NCBI RefSeq assembly: GCF_022385335.1
Contig: NZ_CP092431.1
Location: 7,378,001-7,442,000, forward strand
Source of the DNA: Streptomyces deccanensis
GTDB taxonomy: Bacteria > Actinomycetota > Actinomycetes > Streptomycetales > Streptomycetaceae
Direction: 5' to 3'
DNA: 64,000 nucleotides
Shown here: positions 1 through 8,871 of the stretch, piece after piece
How positions within the stretch are numbered: position 1 is the first letter of the stretch
How the letters are laid out: each line of letters begins with the position of its first letter
The notes under the pieces: model-generated
The model's database searches: none
Seen by the model: the letters and a program-made list of their open reading frames with translations, nothing else
Told to the model about the DNA's origin: nothing
Translations under genes and position numbers: made by a program

Positions 1-1
1 G

Positions 2-256
2 CTGCGCGCGCTCCACGAGGCCGGACGGTCCGTGCCCGGGGACGTCAGCGTCGCCGGCTTCGACGACGCTCCGCACTCGGCCTATCTGACCCCGTCCCTC
101 ACGACGGTGCGGCTGGACTTCACCGGCCTCGGCCGGGCCGCGTTCGCCCTGCTGCACGGGGTCGTCGAGGAGTCCGCGCAGATCGCCCCGCACCCGGTCT
201 CCGTCCCCGAACTGGTGCTGCGGGAGAGCGCGGGACCACCGCCCGTCAGGCCCTGA
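2..256 (+). CDS. LacI-family transcriptional regulator, C-terminal fragment (5' end outside window)
   Basis: The open frame enters from the left edge and ends at TGA 254-256, giving about 84 residues. VPGDVSVAGFDD is the hallmark of the C-terminal effector-binding (periplasmic-binding-protein-like) domain of LacI/GalR regulators, and it is followed by the usual LTPSLTTVR strand and the helix ending in LVLRES. The DNA-binding domain lies outside the window. The gene is on the same strand as the sugar ABC transporter that begins 111 bases downstream, so it is probably the local regulator of that importer; its ligand cannot be told from this fragment. Confidence 0.9.
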   Translation: MRALHEAGRSVPGDVSVAGFDDAPHSAYLTPSLTTVRLDFTGLGRAAFALLHGVVEESAQIAPHPVSVPELVLRESAGPPPVRP

Positions 257-367
257 ACCCCGGCCGCCTCCGCACAGTCCAAGAACACGCCAACCGAACT
301 CCCCGCACCAGCACAGCTGTTCCGCATCCTGCCCTGCCCTGAACCACCTGTTCTCGAAAGGCACGCG

Positions 368-1696
368 ATGAAGACAAGAGCTCTCCCGACGCTGGCCCTC
401 ATATGTGCCCTCGGCCTGGCCGCCACCGCGTGCAGCGATCCCACGGCGGGGACCTCCGGCGCGGACTCGGACCCGAAGCGGACGGCGGTCGATCCCACCG
501 CCCGGCTCGACGGTGTGAAGCTGACCATGTGGACCGCGCAGAACACGGTCACCGCGCCCCGCCAGGTCATCGACGCCTTCGAGAAGGCCACCGGCGCCGA
601 GGTGGAGACCCAGGCCGTCCCGGACCCCTACGAGTCGAACGTGCCGACCAAACTGGCCTCCGGCGACCGCCCCGACCTGATGTTCTGGCAGCCCTCCGTC
701 TCCACGCTCCCCTTCATCCAGCCGCAGCAGAACCTGCTCACCCTCGACGGCGAGGAATGGGTCTCCAAGCTCGGCGACACGGAGAAGTCGCTCGGGGTCA
801 TCGACGGCAAGCGGTACGCGGCCATCGTCACCAGCCCCGCCATGCTCGGCGTCTACTACAACAAGGACGTCTTCAGGAAGGCCGGCATCGGGGAGAAGGA
901 CTTCCCGAAGTCCTACGACGAGTTGCTCGCCCTCGGCCACAAGGTCGTCGACGGCACCGACGCGGCCGCCTTCTACGAGGCCGGCGGCGACAAATGGCCC
1001 CTGCAGTGGCAGATGCAGGTCCAGCTCACCGACCTCGACCAGCAGTGGTGGACGGATCTCAACGCCGACAAGGAGAAGTGGACCGACCCGGTCGTCGTCG
1101 GCGCGATCAAGAAGTACAAGGAGAAGCTGCTCGACGCGGGGCTCGCCCAGAAGAACTATCGGACCGGGACCTTCACGGGGCAGGCCGACGCGCTGTGGAA
1201 GGGCGAGGCCGGCATGGTCCTCAACGTCACGTCCTTCCAGAGCCAGTTGCAGGCCAAGTACTCCACGGAGGAGATCGACGAGCGGATCGGGTGGTTCCCG
1301 GTCGCCAACTCGGCGGCCACCGGCCTGTACTCGCCCGACCAGACCAACGGTGTCGTCGCCTTCAAGACCGGTGACGAGAAGCGGCAGAACGCGGCCCGCC
1401 AGTTCCTCGCCTTCTGGCTCGGCCCCGACTACCCCGACTACATCAAGGCGATGAAGATCCCGTCCGTGCAGCCCTCCGTGCCCACCCCGGACGGCCTGCC
1501 GGAGGCGTCGAAGGCGCAGGTCGCGGCCCTGCCCATGGCCATCGGCGTCTTCCAGGCCAAGGCGATCGTCGCGCCCGACACCCACCTCTACCTCGCCGAC
1601 ATGCTCTTCGACAAGAAGAGCCCGCAGCAGGTCGCCCAGGCCATCCAGGACCAGTTCGCGCAGGTGGCCAAGGCCCAGGGCGCGCCCGGTTTCTAA
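368..1696 (+). CDS. ABC transporter sugar-binding lipoprotein (extracellular solute-binding protein family 1)
   Basis: 442 residues, the usual size for carbohydrate-uptake family 1 binding proteins. The N-terminus is a lipoprotein signal peptide with a lipobox ending at Cys22 (LAATAC), so the protein should be tethered to the outer face of the membrane. The body has typical features: an N-terminal strand KLTMWTAQN, then the family's GVYYNKDVFRKAGI segment near residue 160. RBS AAAGG lies 7 bases before the ATG. The stop is 2 bases before the first permease gene, so the three transporter genes form an operon. The substrate is presumably an oligosaccharide, given the glycosidase encoded next to it. 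Confidence 0.93.
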   Translation: MKTRALPTLALICALGLAATACSDPTAGTSGADSDPKRTAVDPTARLDGVKLTMWTAQNTVTAPRQVIDAFEKATGAEVETQAVPDPYESNVPTKLASGDRPDLMFWQPSVSTLPFIQPQQNLLTLDGEEWVSKLGDTEKSLGVIDGKRYAAIVTSPAMLGVYYNKDVFRKAGIGEKDFPKSYDELLALGHKVVDGTDAAAFYEAGGDKWPLQWQMQVQLTDLDQQWWTDLNADKEKWTDPVVVGAIKKYKEKLLDAGLAQKNYRTGTFTGQADALWKGEAGMVLNVTSFQSQLQAKYSTEEIDERIGWFPVANSAATGLYSPDQTNGVVAFKTGDEKRQNAARQFLAFWLGPDYPDYIKAMKIPSVQPSVPTPDGLPEASKAQVAALPMAIGVFQAKAIVAPDTHLYLADMLFDKKSPQQVAQAIQDQFAQVAKAQGAPGF

Positions 1697-1698
1697 CC

Positions 1699-2625
1699 AT
1701 GGCGGACACAGTCGTACGCAGCGCGCGCAAGCAGGCGCCCGCGCCGGGCGCACCCAAGGGCGTGGGGCGGCTGCCCCGCGCCGCCGTGCACCACCCCTGG
1801 TGGTTCGCGCTCCCCGCGATCGTCGTCTTCGCGGGCTTCTTCCTGGTGCCCAACCTGCTCAACTTCTACTACCCGTTCACCAACTGGTCCTCGTACCACC
1901 CGGACATCGCCTTCACGGGCCTCGACAACTTCACGACCATCGCCGACGACGGCACCCTGGTCCGCGCGATCCGCACCACCCTGCTGTACGCGCTGCTCGC
2001 CGCCGTCTTCCAGAACGCCTTCGGGCTGGTGCTGGCGCTGCTGCTGGAGGACGACACCCGCTTCAACCGGTTCTTCCGTGCCGTCTTCTTCCTGCCGGTG
2101 CTCATCTCGGCCCTCGCCACGGGCTATGTCTTCCAGGCGCTCCTCGACCAGGACGGCGCCGTCAACTCGACGCTCGGCACGGACATCCCCTGGCTGGGCT
2201 CGACTACCTGGACGCTCGTGATCGTCACCCTCGTCCACGGCTGGAAGTGGATGGGCCTGTCGATGCTGATCTATCTGGCGGGCCTGAAGGGCATCCCCGG
2301 CGACATGCTCGAAGCCGCCCGGATGGACGGGGCCGGGCCCTGGCGGACGTTCTGGTCGGTGCGCTGGCCGATGCTCGCTCCGGCCCTCACCTTCAACGTC
2401 ACCACGGCGCTCATCGGTTCGATGAACACCTTCGACATCGTGCAGGCCACCACCGGCGGCGGCCCGGCCGCCTCCACCGAGGTCTTCAACATCTACATGT
2501 TCCGGATCTTCGGCCAGGGCCTGTACGCGCAGGCCTCGGCGATGAGTCTCGTCCTCTTCCTGATCGTGGTGGCTGTCGCGATTCCGCTGGTCATCGGGTT
2601 GCGCCGAAGGGAGCAGCTGCTGTGA
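1699..2625 (+). CDS. Sugar ABC transporter permease, MalF-like
   Basis: 308 residues with six predicted membrane helices; the first follows a short basic cytoplasmic tail (helix near residues 35-55). The cytoplasmic EAA loop that contacts the ATPase is clear (EAARMDGAGPWRTFWSVRWP). It belongs to the binding-protein-dependent transport inner-membrane family and should pair with the downstream permease as the two halves of the channel. The start overlaps nothing; the stop TGA overlaps the GTG of the next gene by four bases, indicating translational coupling. Confidence 0.94.
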   Translation: MADTVVRSARKQAPAPGAPKGVGRLPRAAVHHPWWFALPAIVVFAGFFLVPNLLNFYYPFTNWSSYHPDIAFTGLDNFTTIADDGTLVRAIRTTLLYALLAAVFQNAFGLVLALLLEDDTRFNRFFRAVFFLPVLISALATGYVFQALLDQDGAVNSTLGTDIPWLGSTTWTLVIVTLVHGWKWMGLSMLIYLAGLKGIPGDMLEAARMDGAGPWRTFWSVRWPMLAPALTFNVTTALIGSMNTFDIVQATTGGGPAASTEVFNIYMFRIFGQGLYAQASAMSLVLFLIVVAVAIPLVIGLRRREQLL

Positions 2626-3446
2626 GCGCGATGTGGCGCTACGGCCGCCCGGCCCTCGTCGTCCTGCTCGCCGGGCTCGCCGTCGGCGTCCCCCTGTGGC
2701 TGGTCCTCGTCACCTCCGCCAAGCCGCAGGCGGAGGCCATCGAGCCGAACCTGGACCCGCCGGCACACTGGCAGCCGGGCGCCAACTACGAGGACGCCGT
2801 CGCCCAGGGCGAGATGCTGCGCGGACTGCTCAACTCGCTGCTGGTCGTGGTCCCTTCGGTGGTCCTCGTGCTGATCCTCGGCGCGGGCGCCGCCTGGGTC
2901 TTCGCCCGCCGGAAGTCGAGGCTCGTCTCGGCGGCGTACGCGTTGTGCATCAGCGGACTGCTGCTGCCGCCCGCGGTCATAACCATCGTGATGGAGTTGC
3001 GGCAGCTCGGCCTGGCGGGCACCCGGCCCGGAATGATCGCCGTCTACACCGGGATGTACCTCTCCACCTCGATCTTCTTCATGACGGGGTTCATCCGCGC
3101 CATCCCGATGGAGCTGGAGGAGGCGGCCCGGATCGACGGGGCGAAGCCGCTGCGGATCTTCGCGCGGATCGTCCTCCCGCTCCTCCGGCCGGTCATCGCC
3201 ACCGCGACGATCATGGTGATGCTCTACGCCTGGAGCGACATCTTCTACGCCTTCTTCGTCCTCGGCGGCGGCGACCGGGCGACCCTCCCGCTCAACCTCT
3301 ACAAGGTCGCGAGCGCCCAGCTCTACCTCAACAACTGGCATCTCGTCTTCGCGTACGTCGTGGTGATGAGCCTGCCGATGGTCGCCGTCTTCCTCGTCGG
3401 CCAGCGAAAGATCGTGTCCGGAATCACCAGTGGAGCCGTCAAATGA
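2622..3446 (+). CDS. Sugar ABC transporter permease, MalG-like
   Basis: 274 residues with about six membrane helices and the EAA loop EEAARIDGAKPLRIFARIV. I chose GTG at 2622 over ATG at 2631 because AAGGGAG sits 8 bases before the GTG (but 17 before the ATG) and because the GTGA overlap with the previous permease is typical. Together with the MalF-like protein it forms the membrane channel of the importer. No nucleotide-binding subunit is encoded here; in Streptomyces many such importers share one multitasking ATPase (MsiK), which I infer is used here. Confidence 0.93.
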   Translation: MSAMWRYGRPALVVLLAGLAVGVPLWLVLVTSAKPQAEAIEPNLDPPAHWQPGANYEDAVAQGEMLRGLLNSLLVVVPSVVLVLILGAGAAWVFARRKSRLVSAAYALCISGLLLPPAVITIVMELRQLGLAGTRPGMIAVYTGMYLSTSIFFMTGFIRAIPMELEEAARIDGAKPLRIFARIVLPLLRPVIATATIMVMLYAWSDIFYAFFVLGGGDRATLPLNLYKVASAQLYLNNWHLVFAYVVVMSLPMVAVFLVGQRKIVSGITSGAVK

Positions 3447-3462
3447 CCGGAGGTCCAGCAGC

Positions 3463-6021
3463 GTGAGCCCCCACACCGGTACGAGCACCCCCCTGCGAGC
3501 CCGTACCAGAACCGCCCTGGTCACAGCACTACTTGGAGTCACCGCCATGGCAGGCAGCACCCTCCCCGCCACCGGATCGGCCGCGGCAGCGGCCGCCGAC
3601 CCGCAGCGCCTCACCGTCGACCTCTCGGCCTCCGAGGGCCCGGTGATGCGGGGCGCCAACGGCGCGCTGTACGGGCTCAGCGACGACGGCGTGCCCAGCG
3701 ACGCGGTCCTCGCACCGCTGAAGATCACCAGCATCTCGCAGAAGCCGGAGGGCGGCGCCCAGCACCCCAACGGCGACGCGCTCACCGTCTCCAAGTCGTT
3801 CTTCCGCAACGGCGGCGGCGAGATCAACGTGATGATGCAGGACATCTACGCCAAGTGGCCCTACGAGGATCTCGGCATCGACGACTACCTCCCCAAGGTC
3901 GACAAGATCGTCAAGGAGGTGTCGGCGGACCCGAACGGCGACCGCTTCGTCTACATCCCGTTCAACGAGCCCGACCAGATCTGGTACAAGCTCGATGTCG
4001 CCGACCAGGCCCAGTACGAGATCAACCGGGACCGCTTCTTCCGCGACTGGAAGACGGTCTACCAGCGCATCCGCGCCATCGACCCCGACGCCCGGATCGC
4101 CGGCCCCAACGAGGCCGCCTACCACACCCGCCTGCTGCGGGACTTCCTCGCCTTCGCCAAGCGCGAGAACGTCCTGCCCCAGGTGATGACCTGGCACGAA
4201 CTGGGCTCCGGCTCCCTGCGCGACTTCCAGGCCCACTACGACGACTACCGCGCCCTGGAGCGCGCGGCCGGCATAGCCCCGCTGAAGATCAACATCGACG
4301 AGTACGCCAACCGCCGCGACCTCTCCGTCCCCGGCCAACTGGTCCAGTGGGTCTCGATGTTCGAGCGCAACAAGGTGTACGCCAACCAGGCCTACTGGGA
4401 CGCGGCCGGCAACATGGACGGCAACGTCGTCCGCTCCAACATCCCCAACGGCGGCTGGTGGCTGTTCCGTTGGTACGCGGGCCTGACCGGGAACACCGTC
4501 AAGGTCACCCCGCCGCAGGCCAACACGATCGACACCCTCCAGGGCCTCGCCTCCCTCGACACCTCCCGCCGTCAGGCCCAGGTCCTGCTGGGCGGCTCCG
4601 CCGGTGACACGGACGTCGTGGTCCAGAAGGTCCCCCGCTCCCTCTTCGGACGCACGGTCACCGCGACCGTCGCCGAGGCCGCCTGGTCCGGCTACGAGGG
4701 ACAGCACGCCGCCCCGCGCGTCCTGTCCCGGACGAAGGTGAAGATCGCGGACGACGGCACGGTCACCGTCCCGCTGCGCGGCCTGCACAAGATGTCGGCC
4801 TACCGCGTCGTCCTCACCCCGGGCGGCACCGGCACCCCGACCGCGCCCGCCGTCCCCTGGACCGCCTCCTACGAGGCCGAGGACGCCGCCATCACCGACG
4901 GCAGGGTCTACACCCAGGGCACGGTGAGCAACGCCAACGGCTACGCCGCCTCCGGCACCAAGGACGTCGGCTCGCTCAACCAGCCCGGCAGCAAGGTCGA
5001 CTTCACCGTGTCGGTCCCCGAGGACGGCACGTACGACCTGGCGATCCTGTACGGCAACCAGTCCGGGACCCCGGCCACCCAGAAACTCTCCGTCGACGGC
5101 GGCGAACCGGTCACGGTCACCTACCCCTCCACGGAGAACTGGACCTACCGCGCCAAGAAGGACCTCACCGTCCACCTCTCGGCCGGCACCCACCAGTTGA
5201 CGCTGGCCAAGGGCGCCACCGAGGTCACCCTCGACCGGATCGACCTCACCGCCCGCACCGCCGAACCCGCCGCCTCCTACGAGGCCACGCTCGCCGACAT
5301 CAGCGGCAGGCCGTCGTACGACTACACCTCCTCGGCCGGTGTCGGCACCGGCGCGCTCGTGCTGCGCTCCGGCGACAAGGCCGTCTTCGACGTCTACGCC
5401 CCCCGCGACGGCTACTACCGGGTGGTGCCCCGGGCGTCGGCGCCCGTGCGGCTCGCCCTGCATGGTCAGTCGGTGGCGGCGGTGCCCGACCGGCCGCTGC
5501 GGCTCTACCTGGTCGCGGGCAACAACCGGATCACCGCGACCGCCAAGCACACCGCCGTCCGCGCCCTCGACGTCACGGGCGCCGGTTCGACCACCGGGGT
5601 CCTGACGTACGAGGGGGCCACGGCCACGCTCGCCGGCGGGGCCAAGCTCGTCGACTCCGCGTACGCCTCCGCCGGTTCGTACATCGGCTGGCTCGGCAAC
5701 AGCGCGGACAGCACGGCCGAGTTCACGGTGAACGCCCCCACCTCGGGCCGCTACGTCCTGGTCGTCCACTACGCGCACAACGACCGCCGCGACAACGGCC
5801 ACGCCTACAACACCGACATCATGTCCCGCACGGCGGACATCACGGTCGGGGACGGCGAACCGCGCACGGTCACCTTCAAGAACACCTGGGGCTGGGACGA
5901 CTACTGGACCGTGGGCGTCCCCGTCGACCTGAAGAAGGGGGCCAACAAGGTGACCTTCGGCAACGCGGGCGCCTGGGCGCCGAACATCGACCGGATCGAG
6001 GTGGGCCGGGTCGTCGGCTAG
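3463..6021 (+). CDS. Secreted modular glycoside hydrolase (clan GH-A-like) with carbohydrate-binding modules
   Basis: 852 residues. An N-terminal signal peptide (basic start, hydrophobic stretch, Ala-rich cleavage region ending near SAAAAAADP) points to export. The N-terminal half looks like a TIM-barrel glycosidase of the GH39/GH5 type: Asn-Glu-Pro with Glu169 as candidate acid/base and DEY with Glu280 as candidate nucleophile. From about residue 466 there is a CBM35/CBM6-like beta-sandwich (ASYEAEDA near its start), followed by a shorter sandwich module (about 610-710) and a last module ending at the C-terminus. GTG 3463 is preferred because GGAGG lies 9 bases upstream. It sits just after the ABC permeases, so its products are probably what the importer takes up. 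The exact family and substrate are not certain. Confidence 0.8.
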   Translation: MSPHTGTSTPLRARTRTALVTALLGVTAMAGSTLPATGSAAAAAADPQRLTVDLSASEGPVMRGANGALYGLSDDGVPSDAVLAPLKITSISQKPEGGAQHPNGDALTVSKSFFRNGGGEINVMMQDIYAKWPYEDLGIDDYLPKVDKIVKEVSADPNGDRFVYIPFNEPDQIWYKLDVADQAQYEINRDRFFRDWKTVYQRIRAIDPDARIAGPNEAAYHTRLLRDFLAFAKRENVLPQVMTWHELGSGSLRDFQAHYDDYRALERAAGIAPLKINIDEYANRRDLSVPGQLVQWVSMFERNKVYANQAYWDAAGNMDGNVVRSNIPNGGWWLFRWYAGLTGNTVKVTPPQANTIDTLQGLASLDTSRRQAQVLLGGSAGDTDVVVQKVPRSLFGRTVTATVAEAAWSGYEGQHAAPRVLSRTKVKIADDGTVTVPLRGLHKMSAYRVVLTPGGTGTPTAPAVPWTASYEAEDAAITDGRVYTQGTVSNANGYAASGTKDVGSLNQPGSKVDFTVSVPEDGTYDLAILYGNQSGTPATQKLSVDGGEPVTVTYPSTENWTYRAKKDLTVHLSAGTHQLTLAKGATEVTLDRIDLTARTAEPAASYEATLADISGRPSYDYTSSAGVGTGALVLRSGDKAVFDVYAPRDGYYRVVPRASAPVRLALHGQSVAAVPDRPLRLYLVAGNNRITATAKHTAVRALDVTGAGSTTGVLTYEGATATLAGGAKLVDSAYASAGSYIGWLGNSADSTAEFTVNAPTSGRYVLVVHYAHNDRRDNGHAYNTDIMSRTADITVGDGEPRTVTFKNTWGWDDYWTVGVPVDLKKGANKVTFGNAGAWAPNIDRIEVGRVVG

Positions 6022-6024
6022 GCC

Positions 6025-6090
6025 GGACACCGGGCCTCGGCCGCCGGAGGGGGAGCCTCCCCTCGTCGGTGGCCGAGGCCCGGCGTGTCC
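6025..6090. terminator. Strong bidirectional hairpin terminator
   Basis: GGACAC-CGGGCCTCGGCC at 6025-6042 pairs with GGCCGAGGCCCG-GC-GTGTCC at 6071-6090 with only a two-base bulge. It lies exactly between two converging genes (stop at 6021 on plus, stop at 6098 on minus), so it likely ends transcription from both sides. Confidence 0.85.
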
Positions 6091-6097
6091 ACGGTCC

Positions 6098-7285
6098 TCA
6101 GGCCCGGTCGACCTCGGCCCGCAGCGCGTTGTACTCCGTGAACTCGGCCTCGACGCCCTCGCGGGTCAGACCGTAGCGGGCCAGGTCGTAGCGGTGCGGC
6201 CGGCTGCCCCTGGAGTGGGCGGCGGCCGCCGGGAGCCGGGCGGCGTCGGCCTCCGTCCAGCGGGCGCCGATGGCCGCGTACAGCTTCGGGGCGCCCGCGG
6301 CCGGGTCGGTGCCGAGCGAGGAGTACGGCACGTCCACCACCGCCTCGCGGGGGAGGTCGGCACGGGCGGCGAGGCCCCGCCGTACCGACCGGCTCAGCAG
6401 GTCCAGCCAGGTGGCGCCGAGGTGGTGCGGGTCGACCGTGCGGCGCGAGAGGACCATGCCCACCTCGACCAGGCTGCAGAACGAGGCGACGGCGGTCACC
6501 GGATCACGGTGCGTCCACACCAGCGTGGCGTCCGGGAACACGGAGTACAGAGCGTCGAGGTTGCCGGTGTGGAAGGGGGACTTCAGGATCCAGCGGCGGC
6601 GCGGACGTCCGTACTGGAGCACCTGGAACGCCTGCTTGAGGTGGCGGTAGTCGGGGACGAAGTCCCGCTGGAAGTGCCAGGCGTGGTAGCCCGGAAGCTG
6701 TGCCTGGGACAGCGGCACCAGGGCGTGCGGCAGCAGGAACGTGTCCTCCTCGGGGCCCTCGGCGGTCATGGGGTGGATCTCACGGAAACGCGGAGCGAGC
6801 CGATGGGTGCCGTCGAGCATCCGGCGCGCCGACGTGATCGCCTTGCGCCGCTGCTCGGGCGACGGTTCGAGGCCGGGGGCGAGCAACTCCCACAGCCGCG
6901 GGCAGCGATGGTCGTCCGAGAGGGAGAGAACGCCGTGGGTGAGCGTCGTGGCCGTGCGCGGCAGCCCCACCACGAACACCGGGCGTTCGACGGGCTCCTC
7001 CTCGATGGCCGGGTTCTCGGCGATCAGCCGCCGGATCCGGGCCCGGTTGGTGAGATGCCGGCGGGTGTGGGCCTGCGCCGACTGCCAGCCGACCGGGGAC
7101 AGGCCCGGGTCCCGCGCCCACTCGCGCAGCAGGAACCGGAAGCCGTCCACGAACTCCTCGTCGCCCTCCGCCCACCCGGCCCGGTCGAGGATCCGCGCGA
7201 GGACCCGGTCCGGATCGCGACGGGAACGCAGCGTGGGCCGGAGTAAGAGATTGGCCAGGGCGAGGGCTGACGGCGTGGAGGGCAC
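6098..7285 (-). CDS. Sulfotransferase family protein
   Basis: 395 residues. The PAPS 5'-phosphosulfate loop is visible at residues 102-118 (FVVGLPRTATT), and the second motif ILKSPFHTGNLDAL is followed by WTHRDP, the region that contacts the 3'-phosphate of PAPS in this superfamily. The frame stays open further upstream, but GTG at 7285 has AAAGGA 7 bases before it and gives a normal family length; the upstream extension is repetitive, low-quality sequence. The protein lacks a signal peptide and should act in the cytoplasm, transferring sulfate from PAPS to an unknown acceptor. It converges on the glycosidase gene and is not part of the sugar operon. Confidence 0.85.
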   Translation of the reverse strand: MPSTPSALALANLLLRPTLRSRRDPDRVLARILDRAGWAEGDEEFVDGFRFLLREWARDPGLSPVGWQSAQAHTRRHLTNRARIRRLIAENPAIEEEPVERPVFVVGLPRTATTLTHGVLSLSDDHRCPRLWELLAPGLEPSPEQRRKAITSARRMLDGTHRLAPRFREIHPMTAEGPEEDTFLLPHALVPLSQAQLPGYHAWHFQRDFVPDYRHLKQAFQVLQYGRPRRRWILKSPFHTGNLDALYSVFPDATLVWTHRDPVTAVASFCSLVEVGMVLSRRTVDPHHLGATWLDLLSRSVRRGLAARADLPREAVVDVPYSSLGTDPAAGAPKLYAAIGARWTEADAARLPAAAAHSRGSRPHRYDLARYGLTREGVEAEFTEYNALRAEVDRA

Positions 7286-7370
7286 AGGTGTGTCCTTTCC
7301 GGGGGAGCGACGGACGGCGCGCGTCTCGTCGGACCGGCTGGGACCCCCAGCATAAACGGGGAGTGGTCCC

Positions 7371-7436
7371 CGGATCGTGTCGCCGTGCGTCCGCCGACGG
7401 TTCCGGATCGTGTCGTCGTGCGCGTCCGCCGACGGT
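7371..7436. repeat. Two imperfect tandem copies of a ~32-base sequence
   Basis: Copy 1 (7371-7401) and copy 2 (7404-7436) both begin CGGATCGTGTCG and end TCCGCCGACGGT; copy 2 has two extra bases. They lie in the 191-base leader upstream of the sulfotransferase gene (minus strand), between that gene and the end of the PerM-like gene. Their role is unknown; they could be a duplicated regulator site. Confidence 0.6.
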
Positions 7437-7465
7437 CCCGGTACCCGCCGCGGGCCCCGGGACCG
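7433..7465 (-). terminator. Hairpin terminator after the AI-2E/PerM-type gene
   Basis: CGGTCCCGG (7433-7441) and CCGGGACCG (7457-7465) form a perfect 9-bp stem around a 15-base loop, 11 bases beyond the stop of the minus-strand gene at 7477. The position fits termination before the sulfotransferase promoter. Confidence 0.6.
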
Positions 7466-7476
7466 TGACGTCGTGC

Positions 7477-8727
7477 CTATTCCGCCGGGACCGTCGCCCC
7501 CTGCCCGTCCCCGTACCGCGCCCGCAGCTCCGACAGCACCCCGGTGGCCGCCGCGACGAGCGGCACCGCCAGCAGCATGCCGAGGATGCCGGCGATGGAC
7601 GCCCCCGCCGTCAGGGCCAGCAGGATCGCCGCCGGATGCATCTGCACGGTCCGGCTGTGGATCATCGGCTGCAGCACGTTCCCCTCGATCAGCTGCACCG
7701 CGAAGACGACCCCGACCGCCCACAGCGCCGTCACCAGGCCCCGGTCCGCGAACGCGACGAGGATCGCCACCGCGCCGGAGAGGAACGCTCCGAGGTACGG
7801 GATGTACGCGCCGACGAACACCAGTGCGCCGAGCCCTATGGCGCCCGGCACCTGAAGGATCAGCAGGCCGATGGCGATCAGGGCACCGTCGATGAAGGCG
7901 ATGAGCGTCGTCCCGCGCATATAGCCCTCGATCGCCCGGAACGCGCGCCGGGCCATGACCTCCAGGGTGTCCCCGGTGCCGCGCGGCGCGAGCGAGTGCA
8001 GGGACGCGACGGCCTTGTCGGAGTCGCGCAGGAAGAAGAACATCAGCAGCATCGCCAGGACCGCGCTGGCCACGAACCCACCGACCGCGCTGACCCCGGT
8101 GAGCACCCCGGAGGCCGCGGTGCCGCCGAACTTCGACAGCAGTTCCTTGGCGTTCTTCGCGAGGTCGTCCAACGACGTCCCCGCCGCCCCGAACTCCTCG
8201 CTGAGCGACTTCGCCGCGTCCCTGAGGGAGGAGATGATCTGGTCACCGGTGTCGATCAGCGCGGCCACCACGATGTACGCGGCCCCGCCCATCACCACGA
8301 GCACGGCCGCGCAGGTCAGCCCGGCGGCGAGGGACTTGTTGAACCGCATCGCCACCAGCCGCCGGTACAGCGGGCCGAGCAACGCCGTGCCCAGCAGCGC
8401 GATCAACAGGGGCGTGACCGCCGTCTGGAACGTCACACAGATCCACACGGCCACGTAGACGACACCCGTCACCAGCAGGGTGAGCGCGCTCCACACCGCG
8501 ATGTGCCGCGCGGGCCCTGGCAGGAAACCCCGGGGCGCGACCGGCTCCGAGGGCGCCGGCACGGCCCTCGGCGCCTCGACGTACCCCCCGCGCCCGTCAT
8601 ACCCGCCGTATCCGCCGGTGGTACGTATCGTCGTACGCGTCCGATGAACCGGTCTACGCGCGGGCCCGCCCCCACGACCAGGCCGCCCCCCGCGCACGGC
8701 GCGGGAGTCTCCCGTACGGCTGCTCAT
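7477..8727 (-). CDS. AI-2E family (PerM-type) transporter
   Basis: 416 residues. After a long basic, Gly/Arg/Pro-rich N-terminal tail of about 75 residues there are roughly seven to eight membrane helices in the order typical of the AI-2E/PerM exporter family: a helix pair, a helix with LLIALLGTALLGPLYRRL, a long soluble helical loop (SLRDAAKSLSEEFG), then the C-terminal helices with GAYIPYLGAFLSG and the family's QLIEGNVLQPMI motif. The substrate is unknown for most members despite the family name. It is transcribed alone, divergently from nothing nearby, and ends in its own hairpin. Confidence 0.9.
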   Translation of the reverse strand: MSSRTGDSRAVRGGRPGRGGGPARRPVHRTRTTIRTTGGYGGYDGRGGYVEAPRAVPAPSEPVAPRGFLPGPARHIAVWSALTLLVTGVVYVAVWICVTFQTAVTPLLIALLGTALLGPLYRRLVAMRFNKSLAAGLTCAAVLVVMGGAAYIVVAALIDTGDQIISSLRDAAKSLSEEFGAAGTSLDDLAKNAKELLSKFGGTAASGVLTGVSAVGGFVASAVLAMLLMFFFLRDSDKAVASLHSLAPRGTGDTLEVMARRAFRAIEGYMRGTTLIAFIDGALIAIGLLILQVPGAIGLGALVFVGAYIPYLGAFLSGAVAILVAFADRGLVTALWAVGVVFAVQLIEGNVLQPMIHSRTVQMHPAAILLALTAGASIAGILGMLLAVPLVAAATGVLSELRARYGDGQGATVPAE

Positions 8728-8871
8728 CCTCTGTCATCTCCACTCACTCGGGGGTCGCGCACACCCCCTGAAGATCATGGGATGGCCGTGGCGCCATAGC
8801 GTAGACCGGGGCGCCAGGGGCGCCGTCGACGGCGTCGCCCCCCGCACTCCCGCCCGGCCCCCACAGGCGCG

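Noticed and set aside
3529..6030. An 833-codon open frame antisense to the secreted glycosidase
   Set aside because: Translation is Val/Gly/Asp/Arg-rich shadow sequence; the plus strand carries signal peptide, catalytic motifs and carbohydrate-binding modules.
7286..7723. N-terminal extension of the sulfotransferase gene up to 7723
   Set aside because: The extension consists of repeats and Arg/Gly-rich sequence, overlaps the transporter's end and terminator, and lacks an RBS; GTG 7285 has a good one.
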